From: Geodermatophilus sabuli
Lineage (GTDB): Bacteria > Actinomycetota > Actinomycetes > Mycobacteriales > Geodermatophilaceae
Assembly: GCF_900215145.1 (NCBI RefSeq)
Contig: NZ_OBDO01000016.1
Span: 1 to 64,000, forward strand
Length of the DNA: 64,000 nt
Direction: 5' to 3'
The translations under genes and the position numbers were made by a program. Under the pieces are notes generated by a model that made no database searches, was not told the origin of the DNA, and saw only the letters and a program-made list of their open reading frames with translations. This document shows positions 1 through 9,753 of this stretch, piece by piece. Each line of letters starts with the position of its first letter. The stretch's first letter is position 1.

Positions 1-60
1 AAGCGCCTCCTGCAGCAAGCCCACGACAACCTCCCGTCCACTGCGGAAACGTCGTCAGGA

Positions 61-76
61 CGTTCCCGCGGAAACG
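61..76. promoter_or_regulatory. CGTTCCCGCGGAAACG palindrome
   Basis: The same TTCCGCGGAA core as the pair at 11.3 kb, with one mismatched pair. An arm at 40-50 (TGCGGAAACGT) pairs with its left half, so an extended hairpin is also possible. Bases 1-93 hold no gene I can support. Confidence 0.35.
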
Positions 77-93
77 GGGTCAACGGCTATCAG

Positions 94-414
94 CTAGGGG
101 TTCGGCCGCCCCGGCGCCGACCACTCCGCGAGGAAGGCGTCGGGGTCCAGCCGCTCCAGCTGCCCCTGGACGAAGCGCAGCATGTCCCCGGGCACGGTCG
201 GGTCGCCCGCCTCGACGCGCAGCACCTCGCCGCCGTCGTCCCGCCGGCGGACGACGACGTCGCTCACCGACGGCGACGGCAGCAGCCCCCACGCCAGCTC
301 CGACACGAACGCGGCGAACAGCCGCGCGCTGCGCACCAGCCGGCCCCCGGTGCGGGGTTCCAGGCCTGCCACATACACCTGCGCGGCCCGCGGCGGCTCG
401 GTCACGTCCGCCAC
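94..414 (-). CDS. Small hypothetical protein
   Basis: About 106 residues, starting at a GTG preceded by an AAGGGG-type ribosome site five bases upstream. The frame stays open further upstream, but the extra residues run through a repeated intergenic element, so I chose the GTG. The composition is that of a soluble globular protein: an aromatic/hydrophobic stretch near the middle (FAAFVSELAWGLLP) and a C-terminal segment LRFVQGQLERLDPDAFLAEW that looks helical. No signal peptide, membrane segment or motif is visible. It follows gdhA on the same strand and may be co-transcribed with it. I do not recognise the family. Confidence 0.6.
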   Translation of the reverse strand: MADVTEPPRAAQVYVAGLEPRTGGRLVRSARLFAAFVSELAWGLLPSPSVSDVVVRRRDDGGEVLRVEAGDPTVPGDMLRFVQGQLERLDPDAFLAEWSAPGRPNP

Positions 415-417
415 GGC

Positions 418-470
418 CCCTTGCAGGGGCCCGCCGCGAGCCTGCGAGTGGTGGGGGGCACGGGGTCCTC
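418..470 (-). repeat. Dispersed 3'-end element, copy A
   Basis: Lies directly behind the gdhA stop. Read on the minus strand it carries AGGACCCC, then CACTCGCAGGCTCGCGGCGGG, then CCCCTGCA. The same ordered blocks recur near 23.66, 42.80, 48.96 and 61.73 kb. It contains a GGCCCCT/AGGGGCC stem and may act as a terminator or RNA 3'-end structure. Confidence 0.55.
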
Positions 471-472
471 TC

Positions 473-1858
<1,386 letters not shown>

Positions 1859-1918
1859 CTACGGAACCGGTCCGGGCGGGCTGGACGCCGGGGGCATCCG
1901 GGAGCGACGATCCCGCCC

Positions 1919-2497
1919 GTGACGCTGCCGACCGACCTGCCGGTGCGGGCCTTCCGCGACCGGGCCGAGCTGGAGGCGTGGCTGGAGGCCGAGCACGCCA
2001 CGGCACCTGGGCTCTACGTACAGCTCGCGAAGAAGGGCGCCGGGGTGCCGTCGGTGACCCGGGACGAGCTCGTGGAGCTGCTGCTGTGCTTCGGCTGGAT
2101 CGACGGCAAGGCGCAGCGGCTCGACGACCGGTTCCACCTGCAGCGGATCACCCCGCGCCGGCCGCGGAGCATCTGGTCGCAGAAGAACGTCGCGGCGGTC
2201 GAGGCCCTGATCGCCGCCGGGCGGATGCGCCCGGCCGGGCTGGCCGCGGTCCAGGCGGCGCAGGCCGACGGGCGCTGGGAGCGGGCCTACGCCGGCCCGG
2301 CGACGGCCACCGTGCCCGACGACCTCGCCGCCGCCCTGGCGGCCGAGCCGGCGGCGCAGCGGCAGTTCGAGTCGCTGGACGGCCGCAACCGCTACGCCGT
2401 CCTCCACCGGGTCACCACGGCGGCGACGCCGGCCACCCGGGCGCGGCGGGTCGCGGCGCTGGTGCAACTGCTCGCCGAGGGCCGCCGCCTCCACTGA
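1919..2497 (+). CDS. YdeI/OmpD-associated (OmdA) family protein
   Basis: 192 residues, GTG start with a GGGAG site upstream; longer upstream reading is antisense to gdhA and not real. The family is recognised by the block CFGWIDGKAQRLDD followed by ITPRRPRSIWSQKN and a C-terminal arginine-rich helix. It corresponds to the YdeI/OmdA fold, whose members are called bacteriocin-protection or OmpD-associated proteins, but whose biochemical role is not settled. It is a single gene, convergent with the GNAT gene. The family call is good and the function unknown. Confidence 0.85.
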   Translation: MTLPTDLPVRAFRDRAELEAWLEAEHATAPGLYVQLAKKGAGVPSVTRDELVELLLCFGWIDGKAQRLDDRFHLQRITPRRPRSIWSQKNVAAVEALIAAGRMRPAGLAAVQAAQADGRWERAYAGPATATVPDDLAAALAAEPAAQRQFESLDGRNRYAVLHRVTTAATPATRARRVAALVQLLAEGRRLH

Positions 2498-2569
2498 TCG
2501 GTGCCGTGCGCCCTGGCAAGGCGGCCACGCGCCCCTCCCGGCTTCCGCTCCTGGGACCGGAACGGACCG

Positions 2570-2598
2570 GGCCGATGCCGGGTCGGCCGACATCGGCC
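2570..2598. terminator. Hairpin between convergent genes
   Basis: GGCCGATG pairs with CATCGGCC across a 13-base loop, between the ends of the YdeI-like gene and the GNAT gene. It is a plausible bidirectional terminator; there is no U-tract, as is usual at this GC content. Confidence 0.4.
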
Positions 2599-2620
2599 GC
2601 GCCCCGGGACGGCTCTGCGG

Positions 2621-3364
2621 TCAGCCGGAGCGAGGGTCGCGCGGTACCTCGTCGAGTCGGCTGAGCGGGAGCAGCGGGACAGCCGTCCCCGCCCGCAGGC
2701 GACCGACGAGCCACGCCAGGTCCCCGTCGTCGGCCCTCGACGGGCCCTCGGCGTCGGCGTAGTAGTCGAGCACGAAGTCCTCGAGCACCGACGCCGTGAC
2801 GCTGCTCCCGGCGCCCACGTCTGTGACCACGGACGGCTCGGCGTGGAAGACCAGGAGCAGGAAGTGGCGCGCACGGCCAGCACCGCGTCGCACCTCGGGC
2901 TGGACGAACGGCAGGGCGAGCGCACGAGCCCCCATCTCGTCGTACAGCTGCACCCGGCTCCACGCCCAGGGGTCGGTGCTCGCGTGGTACCGCGGGTCGT
3001 GCACCTCGGCCAGGATCAGCTTCGCCTCGAGCCCTGCCCATCGCAGTCGCGCCTGATCCACGAGGTGCCTGCCGAGGCCCCCCTGCCGCAGATCCGGTCG
3101 AACGGCGAGATAGGCGACGAGGAGCACCTGCGAGCGAGCGAACAACGTGGCCACGACGCCGCCGATCGCCCGACCGGTCTGTGTGTCCACCGCGACGAGA
3201 GCGTGGAGCTGGACACCATCGAGCCGCGCGAGCCCGTGGGACAGATCGGACTCGGGACTGAGCTCTTCGGGAGAGAAGGACGGGACGAGAACGCTGCTGT
3301 AGAAGTCGCCGAGGACGTCCGGGTCCGGGTGAGCGCGCAGGTCATGCAGGACGGTCGGACGCAT
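2621..3364 (-). CDS. GNAT-family N-acetyltransferase-like protein
   Basis: 247 residues. The central part reads AIGGVVATLFARSQVLLVAYLAVRPDLRQGGLGRHLVDQA: beta strand 4, then the RQGGLG acetyl-CoA pyrophosphate loop, which is the GNAT signature (about residues 67-105). The substrate is unknown, and a C-terminal extension of about 90 residues has no recognisable motif. Its start lies 23 bases inside the end of the upstream 773-residue gene on the same strand, so the two are probably translated as a pair. GC content is visibly lower than in neighbouring genes, which suggests joint acquisition. Confidence 0.75.
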   Translation of the reverse strand: MRPTVLHDLRAHPDPDVLGDFYSSVLVPSFSPEELSPESDLSHGLARLDGVQLHALVAVDTQTGRAIGGVVATLFARSQVLLVAYLAVRPDLRQGGLGRHLVDQARLRWAGLEAKLILAEVHDPRYHASTDPWAWSRVQLYDEMGARALALPFVQPEVRRGAGRARHFLLLVFHAEPSVVTDVGAGSSVTASVLEDFVLDYYADAEGPSRADDGDLAWLVGRLRAGTAVPLLPLSRLDEVPRDPRSG

Positions 3365-5663
3365 GTTCCGCCTTTCCCGGGTGGGACCGCTGCCATGACG
3401 CGCGGCTGAGGACCACGATGAGGACGATCCCCAGTCCGATGACCGCGAGCTCCGCCCACGGAGCCCACCCCCACCTCGTCCGGACTCCGAAGGAGTTGTC
3501 CAGCCAGCCGAACAGCTCTGCTAGGGCGGTCACACCCACGAAGGCCAGCAGGACGTTGAGTCGGCCCTGTTGCACCCTCCGGGCCTCCTCCTCCCTCTGG
3601 CGGTCCAGCGCGTCCTGGCGTTCTCGCTCCTCCCTACTATGCTGCTCCTCTCGTCGCCGACTCGACACGACGGCGTCGACCACCCGCGTCAGCCGGTCGT
3701 GCTGATGGCTGAGGACCGCGAGCTGACGGTGGAGGTCCGACTCCATCCCCCGCACCACGGCTCGGTCCATGACCGCGTCGAGGAACTGCCGATGGCTGCT
3801 CGACTGGCACAGCCGAGGCGACTTCAGCAGCGCCACCAAGCGTTCGGACTCCGCCTCGAGGTGGTGCACCTCGAACTGGCGCTCATAGAGCGGAGTCAGG
3901 TCCGGGCCCGGCAACTGGTGGAGGCGCTGTCTCAGGTCGGGGACCTCCTTGTCGAGTCGCTCCGAGAGGTCGACGAGCCGGGACTCCAGGCCCGCGAAGA
4001 GCGGGGGGAGTGCGGCGACGAACTCGGCCATCTCCTCGTATCCGAGGTGCACCCAGCTGGGGGCGTTGGGCATGTAGAGCACGGTCGTGTTGGAGGTACG
4101 TATGCCGAGGTCCTCGCAGAACCCGATGCCCGCGAAGAGGTTCTCGGGTTCCTTGAAGTCGTACATCACCCATTCCTCGAGTGCGACGGCGGCGGGACGC
4201 AACGGCGAGCTCAGCAGCGAGTACCCCGTGGCGTCCGGGAGGTCGCTGCCGGTGGCCCGGACCCGCCCCCCGTCGGGTGCGACCAGGACGATGCTCCTGG
4301 CAGACAACAGGACCGTGAAGAACCGTTCGACGTCGACGACGAGCTGCGCACCGTACTGAGCTGTCGGACCCTCGTCTGAGCCCCGTCCGTCCGCCAGAGC
4401 GGTGAGAGCGACGGCGCACTCGCGGATGACCCGGTCGGCATAGTCGCCGCACTTCGTCCAACGGAGGCCCGCACTGTCGATGTGCTCCTCTCCCATGAGC
4501 ATCGACGCGCGGCGGAGCGTCTGGTTGACCACGTGGATGTCGGCGTCCAGCAGGCGCGTCTCCATGCGGAGGTAGTGGTTGCCGAGCCTGCTGATCCTCA
4601 TCTCCACGTCGTACTGCACGACCTGGCCGGCGAGTGTGGTGACTCGAAGAGGCGCGAGGACCAGGCGGACGCCACCATGCGACCGGCCGCGCTCGTCGTT
4701 GCTCCGCCAGACATCGGTCAGCTTGAGGTCGTCCACCTGCTCGACCTGGACGCCGCCGAACGATCGTCCACCCAGCGATCCGGCCAGTTCCACAGCCAGG
4801 CCCGGGCTCATCCGCGGGAGGCTGAACGGATAGCAGTAGGTCACGGTCGCGTCCTCGACGTGGATGCGGCGCCGGCCGAGTTGTCGGTGCAGGGCCTCGA
4901 GCGCGAGGCGGTGCGATCTCGCCTCCGTGCCGTACACGTCGTTCCGCAGGACTCCCTGCTCGGCGTACCGGATGGCCTCCTCGGCCTGCGACAAGCGTTC
5001 GTCGATGTCATCCGCGCCGCCGATCCACGCCTCGACGACGGCGGCAGCCCTCTGCACACAGTCGAAGTAGGCGGCCAGCACCCTGGCGTCCTGGGTGAGG
5101 AGGTCGGCGACCGGCCTGAGCTCGGGGTCACCCGGCTCGCGCCGGCCCAGGACGTCGAGGACCGGCCGCACCCGATCGAGGACGGCTGCGCCCTCCTGCT
5201 GGGCGGTGACCGGGCACGAGCAGTTGAACGCGTTCTCCGTCGCCATGCTCGGTTCCTGCGCCTCGGCGAGGGCGACCGCCGCGCGCAGCAACGCGTCCCC
5301 GGCCTCGGACCCGGAGACGACCGGGGCCTCCTCCGCAAGCGCGTCGAGGACGACGGTGATGCGCGCGTATCCGGTACTCAGCTCCCAGGTCTCGAGGCAG
5401 AGGCTGTAGGTGTAGAGCGTGAGGAGCAGTGCGCCGTGCGGTTGCTCCGCGACGACGGTGAAGAGGTGGCCCATGCGTCGGCGCGCCTCGTCCTCGTTGA
5501 CGGCCCCGGATGCGGATATCCGGAGCATCTCCTCCAGGAGGTCGAGATCGGCCGGGGACAGGTACAGGAGCAGCGCCCCCCGCAGGGTGTCGTTCTTGCG
5601 CACCCGCCACTCGTCAGCGACCTGCTCCCAATCGACCGTCAGGGCGGCTGCCACGGCTCTCAT
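3342..5663 (-). CDS. Large hypothetical protein, coiled coil plus two C-terminal membrane helices
   Basis: 773 residues of unrecognised family. Residues 1-280 look all-helical. A central part (about 280-560) is mixed, with strand-rich stretches such as VRLVLAPLRVTTLAGQVVQYDVEMRI. Residues 560-700 are helical and end in a highly charged Arg/Glu coiled coil (about 667-701). Two membrane segments follow at about 702-720 and 736-753, then a short basic tail. The large N-terminal part is therefore probably cytosolic and tethered through its C-terminus. No nuclease, protease or NTPase motif is visible. It overlaps a GNAT gene. Lower GC than its surroundings suggests horizontal transfer; a conflict or stress role is only a guess. 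Confidence 0.75.
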   Translation of the reverse strand: MRAVAAALTVDWEQVADEWRVRKNDTLRGALLLYLSPADLDLLEEMLRISASGAVNEDEARRRMGHLFTVVAEQPHGALLLTLYTYSLCLETWELSTGYARITVVLDALAEEAPVVSGSEAGDALLRAAVALAEAQEPSMATENAFNCSCPVTAQQEGAAVLDRVRPVLDVLGRREPGDPELRPVADLLTQDARVLAAYFDCVQRAAAVVEAWIGGADDIDERLSQAEEAIRYAEQGVLRNDVYGTEARSHRLALEALHRQLGRRRIHVEDATVTYCYPFSLPRMSPGLAVELAGSLGGRSFGGVQVEQVDDLKLTDVWRSNDERGRSHGGVRLVLAPLRVTTLAGQVVQYDVEMRISRLGNHYLRMETRLLDADIHVVNQTLRRASMLMGEEHIDSAGLRWTKCGDYADRVIRECAVALTALADGRGSDEGPTAQYGAQLVVDVERFFTVLLSARSIVLVAPDGGRVRATGSDLPDATGYSLLSSPLRPAAVALEEWVMYDFKEPENLFAGIGFCEDLGIRTSNTTVLYMPNAPSWVHLGYEEMAEFVAALPPLFAGLESRLVDLSERLDKEVPDLRQRLHQLPGPDLTPLYERQFEVHHLEAESERLVALLKSPRLCQSSSHRQFLDAVMDRAVVRGMESDLHRQLAVLSHQHDRLTRVVDAVVSSRRREEQHSREERERQDALDRQREEEARRVQQGRLNVLLAFVGVTALAELFGWLDNSFGVRTRWGWAPWAELAVIGLGIVLIVVLSRASWQRSHPGKAEHASDRPA

Positions 5664-5717
5664 CCCCCGGGTACGAGCAGCTGCTGGAGTCCCGTCGACA
5701 GTACGGCGCTGCGGCGC

Positions 5718-5735
5718 CGTGCGCTCCCGCGCACG
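5718..5735 (-). terminator. Hairpin after the NlpC/P60 gene
   Basis: CGTGCGC-TCCC-GCGCACG lies immediately downstream of the NlpC/P60 stop (minus strand). It is a compact GC stem without a U-tract. Confidence 0.45.
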
Positions 5736-5741
5736 GGCCCG

Positions 5742-6758
5742 TCAGAGGATGCGGCGGGCTCCGGCGTAGCCGCGCTGGTCGACGCTGGTGACGGCCACCG
5801 GCTGGCCGAAGGTGCGGGCGTGCACCATCTTGCCGTCGCCGATGTAGATGCCGACGTGGCTGACCGGGGAGTAGAAGTACACGATGTCGCCGGGCTGTAG
5901 CTGGGCCCGCGGGACCTCCTGGCCCATGCGGGACTGCGCGCGGCTGGAGTGCGGCAGCGAGACCCCGGCCGTCTGGTAGGCGAAGCTGGTCAGGCCCGAG
6001 CAGTCGAACCCGGCCGGACCCGACGAGCCCCACACGTAGGGCTTGCCCACCTGGGCCAGCGCCGCCTGGAGGATCGACGCGACGGCCTCGCTGGGGGCGG
6101 CGGCGATCACCGCCGAGGTGGACGGCGCCGCGAGCGCGGGCCCGGCCAGGCGCGCCGTGACGGCGGCCTGCTCCGCGGCCGAGAGGCGCTCGAAGTCGGC
6201 CTCGTAGGCGTCCACGCGCGCCTGCACGTCGGCCTGCTGGCGCTCCAGCTCGGTGAGGGCGGCGGTCGCCTGTGCCGAGGCGGCGTCGGCCTGCGCCTGC
6301 GCCTCCTCGGCGGCGGAGTGGGCGGCCGCGACCTCGGTGAGCAGCCCCGCGGTGTGGCTGGCGATCAGGTCCAGCGTCGTCATCTGCTGGACGACGTCGG
6401 CCGCCGAGTCACTGGTCAGGAAGGCGGCGACGCGGGATTGGGAGTGGCTGGTCCAGCCGCTCTGCGCGAAGGCCCGCAGGCGCGGCTCGTACTGGGCGAC
6501 CGCGGCGTGCGCCTGGGCGGCGGTCTGCGCGGCCGCGGCGGCCACCTGCTGCTGCTCGGCGACGAGGAGGCGCGCCTGGTGCACCTGCTCGTCGAGGTCG
6601 GTGAGCTGCTGGGCGGTCTCGGTCACCAGGCGCTGGGCGTCCGCGGCCGACGTGGGCGCGGCGCCGGCGGTGGCCGGGGCCAGGACGACGGCCGCGGCGG
6701 CGCCCAGGGCGAGGGTGGCTCCGGACCAGCGTGCCCTCGTCGTCCGGTTGCGCCGCAT
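5742..6758 (-). CDS. Secreted NlpC/P60 peptidoglycan endopeptidase
   Basis: 338 residues from the ATG that follows a GAGAGGGGG site; a start 18 codons upstream lacks one. A basic n-region and hydrophobic helix ending ATAGA at about 32 form a Sec signal peptide. Residues 38-200 are an Ala/Gln-rich coiled coil, as in RipA-type hydrolases. The catalytic domain (about 225-338) has FDCSGL with nucleophile Cys253 and His301 in SHVGIYIG. It probably cleaves peptide stems of peptidoglycan in the cell wall during growth or division. The 274 bases upstream hold no gene and no riboswitch I could recognise. Confidence 0.9.
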   Translation of the reverse strand: MRRNRTTRARWSGATLALGAAAAVVLAPATAGAAPTSAADAQRLVTETAQQLTDLDEQVHQARLLVAEQQQVAAAAAQTAAQAHAAVAQYEPRLRAFAQSGWTSHSQSRVAAFLTSDSAADVVQQMTTLDLIASHTAGLLTEVAAAHSAAEEAQAQADAASAQATAALTELERQQADVQARVDAYEADFERLSAAEQAAVTARLAGPALAAPSTSAVIAAAPSEAVASILQAALAQVGKPYVWGSSGPAGFDCSGLTSFAYQTAGVSLPHSSRAQSRMGQEVPRAQLQPGDIVYFYSPVSHVGIYIGDGKMVHARTFGQPVAVTSVDQRGYAGARRIL

Positions 6759-7032
6759 CGCCGGCCCCCTCTCGCCGCGCGCCCCGCCCCCGGAAAGTGG
6801 GCGGTGTTCCACGCGCGTCTGTACGCACGGTAGGGAGACGGTGCCGGCTGGTGAGGGGTGGCGCGCGGGCTGTGGGGCAGGAGGCGCGGCTCATCCGTCA
6901 CACGGACCCCAGCAGGCCCCCGCGTCCCGCCGCGAGGCCGGAACTGTCAGCAGGAGGGGTCAGCGGGACGGGCACGCCGTGCGGGCAGTGGGCTGCCGGT
7001 GCGGGACTGCGACGAGGGGGATGGGCCGGCGG

Positions 7033-7521
7033 CTACCGCCGACGGGGCGGCGCGGCCCCGGAGCGGTTGCGGTCGGGCGCGAGGGGGACCAGCCGGTCGG
7101 CGACGGCGCCGGTGACGAACGAGTAGAGGGCCTTGCCGCCGAGGTCGACGACGCGGTCGCGGCGCGACCAGGTCCACGGCGGCGCCCCGACACCGGTGGC
7201 GTTCTCCAGCGTCTGGTCGGTGGCCAGTCGCACGGAGGTGTGCCAGGCCGAGGCCCGCCAGCCGCGCAGCCCGCTGGCCGACCAGATCCCGCGGAGGGCG
7301 CCGACGGCGGCGCCGGTCCCCCAGTGCATGACGTGGTTGCGCACCGGCGGACGTTCGGTGCCCGGCAGCCGCCGCCGGGTCGCCAGGGCGGTCAGGGTGC
7401 GCCCGGGGACGTAGGAGTCCGGCCGGTGCGTGAACGACTGCTCGACCTTCTCGCCGAGCGTCATGGCGGCGGTGCCGGCCAGCCCGGCCAGGGCACCGCG
7501 GAGGGCAGCTCGTCCCAGCAT
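7033..7521 (-). CDS. Hypothetical membrane-associated protein
   Basis: 162 residues. The N-terminus (AALRGALAGLAGTAAMTLGEKVEQ) is a weakly hydrophobic Gly/Ala helix followed by a His/Arg-rich region. A second Gly/Ala helix is at about 68-80 (GTGAAVGALRGIWSA) and a third near 130-145 (ALYSFVTGAVADRLV). Such spaced glycine-rich helices recall small DUF1440-like membrane proteins of actinobacteria, but I cannot assign it. It ends in a basic tail. It is followed by the NlpC/P60 gene after 274 bases, so they are probably separate transcripts. Confidence 0.6.
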   Translation of the reverse strand: MLGRAALRGALAGLAGTAAMTLGEKVEQSFTHRPDSYVPGRTLTALATRRRLPGTERPPVRNHVMHWGTGAAVGALRGIWSASGLRGWRASAWHTSVRLATDQTLENATGVGAPPWTWSRRDRVVDLGGKALYSFVTGAVADRLVPLAPDRNRSGAAPPRRR

Positions 7522-7542
7522 GGGTGCGGCCCTACCCGGCTC

Positions 7543-7567
7543 GGGCCGGCCCTACCCGCGCCGGCCC
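7543..7567 (-). terminator. Hairpin after the Cys-rich small gene
   Basis: GGGCCGG and CCGGCCC are separated by 11 bases, 23 bases beyond the stop of the small cysteine-rich gene on the minus strand. Two GGCCCTACCCG direct copies overlap it. Confidence 0.35.
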
Positions 7568-7589
7568 ACGGGACGACGGGGGTGCCGGC

Positions 7590-7892
7590 TCAGCCGGCGA
7601 GGGGCTCCTGCGCGTCGAGGCTGGTGACCATCTGCAGGTCGTTGAGCACGGCGCTGAGCTCGGCGGCGGTCCACGGCTCGCAGCAGTCGCAGCCGCCGTC
7701 GCGGTAGCACTCGAGGCCGAGCAGGCCCGCGGCGTGGTCCTCGGCGATCGAGAGGTGACCGGCGGAGGGGTGGCGGTGGCAGGCGCAGGCGGCGGCACAC
7801 AGCCCCAGGCCCCAGCCCGAGACGACGACGGTGTCGCCGTCGTCCCAGACCTGACCGACCTGGAACACCGACGGCTTCTGACCTCTGGCCAT
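7590..7892 (-). CDS. Small cysteine- and histidine-rich protein
   Basis: 100 residues from an ATG preceded by GAGGGGAG six bases upstream. The middle holds LCAAACACHRHPSAGH and then ECYRDGGCDCCEP, seven cysteines and several histidines spaced like a metal-binding site. No signal peptide or membrane helix. It may bind zinc or act as a small regulatory or redox protein; I do not recognise the family. The 262 bases upstream contain an inverted repeat (8080-8100) that could control it. Confidence 0.6.
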   Translation of the reverse strand: MARGQKPSVFQVGQVWDDGDTVVVSGWGLGLCAAACACHRHPSAGHLSIAEDHAAGLLGLECYRDGGCDCCEPWTAAELSAVLNDLQMVTSLDAQEPLAG

Positions 7893-8079
7893 GGGACTCC
7901 CCTCACCGGCCCCGGAGTTCCACGGGACCTGCCTGCGGCCGGACGGTGAAAGCGCCCGAGCCACGTCTCGTCAGTTGTGCGGGGAGGTACCTGGCGGTGT
8001 TGCGGTCCGTGCGGCCCACCCGACAGGACTCACGGTATTGGAGCGTTTGCAGAACGTCACGGTCACGATCCGCCAACAC

Positions 8080-8100
8080 TGTGACGGAACGGTTGTCACA
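8080..8100. promoter_or_regulatory. Inverted repeat TGTGAC-N9-GTCACA
   Basis: A perfect 6-bp inverted repeat in the gap between the tldE end and the start of the cysteine-rich gene. It resembles CRP/GlxR half sites, but the spacing is too long for the canonical TGTGA-N6-TCACA site. It is a candidate operator only. The rest of 7893-8154 shows nothing else. Confidence 0.3.
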
Positions 8101-8154
8101 CGACCACTGACCGTGGTTGCCCTGGCGCCGCCACGCCGGAGGCCCGTCGACCGG

Positions 8155-9543
8155 TCAACTGGCGGGCGACACGCTGCTCATGTTGAAGTCCGGCACCCGC
8201 ACCGGCGGCATCGCCGCCCGCGTGAACCAGTCGTTCCACTCCCGCGGCAGCGTCCGCTGCGTCCGGCCGGCCTCGGTGATGCGGGCCAGCAGGTCGATCG
8301 GCGACTCGTTGAAGCGGAAGTTGTTCACCGCGCCGGTCACCTCCCCGCCCTCGACGAGGAAGACGCCGTCCCGGGTGAGCCCGGTGAGCAGCAGCGTCTG
8401 CGGATCGACCTCGCGGATGTACCAGAGGGTGGTCAGCAGCAGCCCGCGCTCCGTGGCGGCCACCATCTCCTCCTGGCTCGCGGTCGCCCCCGGCACCTCC
8501 AGGACCAGGTTGTCGACGGCGGCCGTCGCCGGCGCCGTCGTCCTCAGGGCCCAGGCCCGCGGCCGGATCAGGTTGGTGAGGACGCCACCGGAGATCCAGT
8601 CGACCGCCGGCGTCGCCATCCCGTTGTCGAAGACCGAAGCCGACCCCGACGACCCGCTGACCACCTGGAACGGGCACGCCTCCAGCCCCGGCTCGAACGG
8701 GTCGCTGCGCAGGGTCAGCGGGAGTGCGGCCAGCCGCTCGCCGACGCGGTTGCCGCCACCGGGCCGGGCGTAGACGTTGCGGCCCTCGTCGGCGTCCCGG
8801 GCCTCCATCGTCCAGTAGGCGTAGATCATCAGGTCGCTGACCGCGGACGGCGGCAGCAGCGTCTCGTAGCGGCCGGCCGGCAGCTCCACCCGGCGCCGCG
8901 ACCACTCCAGCTTGCGGGCCACCTCGCCGGCCAGCGCCTCCACCGAGACGTCGGCGAAGTCGCGGGTGCCGGTGCCGGCCCACACCGAGCGGCCCATGTC
9001 GGCGCTCTTGCCGTTGAGCTCCACCCGGCCGGTCGGCTGGTCGTGCCGCAGCCGCAGGCCGGTCGACGTCCCCAGGTACGTGGTCGACATCGCGTGCTCG
9101 GCGTAGCCGAAGAGCAGCTCGTCGCGGCCGCGCGCCTCCCCGAAGGCCTGCCCGAGCGCCGGCGCGAAGTCGGCGAACACGTCGATCGAGGTCTGCGCGG
9201 GGTCGGCGTCCCAGTCGCCGGAGCCCGGCGGGGTCTCCGACACCAGCGGCATCGCGTCCTCGGCGGGGCCAGCGTCGCGGGCGGCCTGCTCGCTGGCCGC
9301 CACCAGCTCGTCGATGTCCGGCTGGCCCGTGCGCGCCACCGTGCCCGCGGCCATGCCGGCGCCGCCGTCGACGAAGGAGACGACGACGACCTGCCGGGAG
9401 CGCATCGCCCCGTTGGTGGTCAGGCTGTTGGACGCCCAGCGCAGGTTGGCCTCGGAGCTCTCCACGACGAAGGCGACCTGCCCGTCGGCCGTCGAGGCGG
9501 CCAGCGCCTTCTCGACGACGTCCTGCGGCGTCCACTGACTCAT
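8155..9543 (-). CDS. tldE: TldE/PmbA-type metallopeptidase subunit
   Basis: 462 residues of the PmbA/TldD superfamily. This partner lacks the HExxxH zinc motif and has the characteristic C-terminal block with GLTRDGVFLVEGGEVTGAVNNFRFNES. In the known TldD/TldE heterodimer, TldE forms the channel that feeds unfolded peptides to TldD; substrates include RiPP precursors and antitoxins. tldD lies upstream on the same strand, separated by three tandem 71-bp repeats that keep stop/start overlaps. The ATG overlaps the stop of the last repeat-encoded mini-frame. Whether this pair also handles the mycofactocin precursor is unknown. Confidence 0.92.
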   Translation of the reverse strand: MSQWTPQDVVEKALAASTADGQVAFVVESSEANLRWASNSLTTNGAMRSRQVVVVSFVDGGAGMAAGTVARTGQPDIDELVAASEQAARDAGPAEDAMPLVSETPPGSGDWDADPAQTSIDVFADFAPALGQAFGEARGRDELLFGYAEHAMSTTYLGTSTGLRLRHDQPTGRVELNGKSADMGRSVWAGTGTRDFADVSVEALAGEVARKLEWSRRRVELPAGRYETLLPPSAVSDLMIYAYWTMEARDADEGRNVYARPGGGNRVGERLAALPLTLRSDPFEPGLEACPFQVVSGSSGSASVFDNGMATPAVDWISGGVLTNLIRPRAWALRTTAPATAAVDNLVLEVPGATASQEEMVAATERGLLLTTLWYIREVDPQTLLLTGLTRDGVFLVEGGEVTGAVNNFRFNESPIDLLARITEAGRTQRTLPREWNDWFTRAAMPPVRVPDFNMSSVSPAS

Positions 9544-9614
9544 CGCTCCGCTCCTCGCTCGCTGGCGCTCGCTGCGATGCTCACAGCCCGCTCGCTGGCG
9601 CTCGCACCGCTCAT
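9540..9614 (-). CDS. Bridge mini-ORF 3 of the tldD-tldE junction
   Basis: 24-codon frame beginning MSGASASERAVSIAASAGER. Its ATG overlaps the stop of the previous copy and its TGA overlaps the ATG of tldE. It is likely a translational relay rather than a functional peptide. Confidence 0.4.
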   Translation of the reverse strand: MSGASASERAVSIAASASERGAER

Positions 9615-9753
9615 CGCTCCGCTCCTCGCTCGCCGGCGCTCGCTGCGATGCTCACAGCCCGCTCGCTGGCGCTCGCACCGCTCATCGCTCCACTCCTCGC
9701 TCGCCGGCGCTCGCTGCGATGCTCACAGCCCGCTCGCTGGCGCTCGCACCGCT
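9541..9753 (-). repeat. Three tandem 71-bp repeats at the tldD/tldE junction
   Basis: Three near-identical 71-bp units (boundaries 9541, 9612, 9683, 9754) differ by only a few bases. Each unit begins with ATGAGC on the minus strand and ends with the next ATG, so period 71 equals a 25-codon frame minus a 4-base overlap. A related single copy lies between moaA and moaD. The array has no spacers and is not a CRISPR. Confidence 0.9.
9611..9685 (-). CDS. Bridge mini-ORF 2 of the tldD-tldE junction
   Basis: 24 codons with the same product as its neighbours apart from single substitutions. ATGA overlaps occur at both ends with mini-ORF 1 and mini-ORF 3. Confidence 0.4.
   Translation of the reverse strand: MSGASASERAVSIAASAGERGAER

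Noticed and set aside
6759..7032. Cyclic di-AMP (ydaO-type) riboswitch before the NlpC/P60 gene
   Set aside because: Such riboswitches occur before cell-wall hydrolases in actinobacteria, but I could not find the conserved core motifs. A covariance search would decide.
8080..8100. CRP/GlxR site
   Set aside because: Half sites match but spacing is five bases too long; kept only as a generic dyad.
8096..9535. 479-codon minus-strand frame
   Set aside because: Second frame of tldE; Arg/Gly-rich and without the conserved residues.
9541..9753. CRISPR array
   Set aside because: Repeats are directly adjacent with no spacers, no cas genes, and encode start/stop overlaps.
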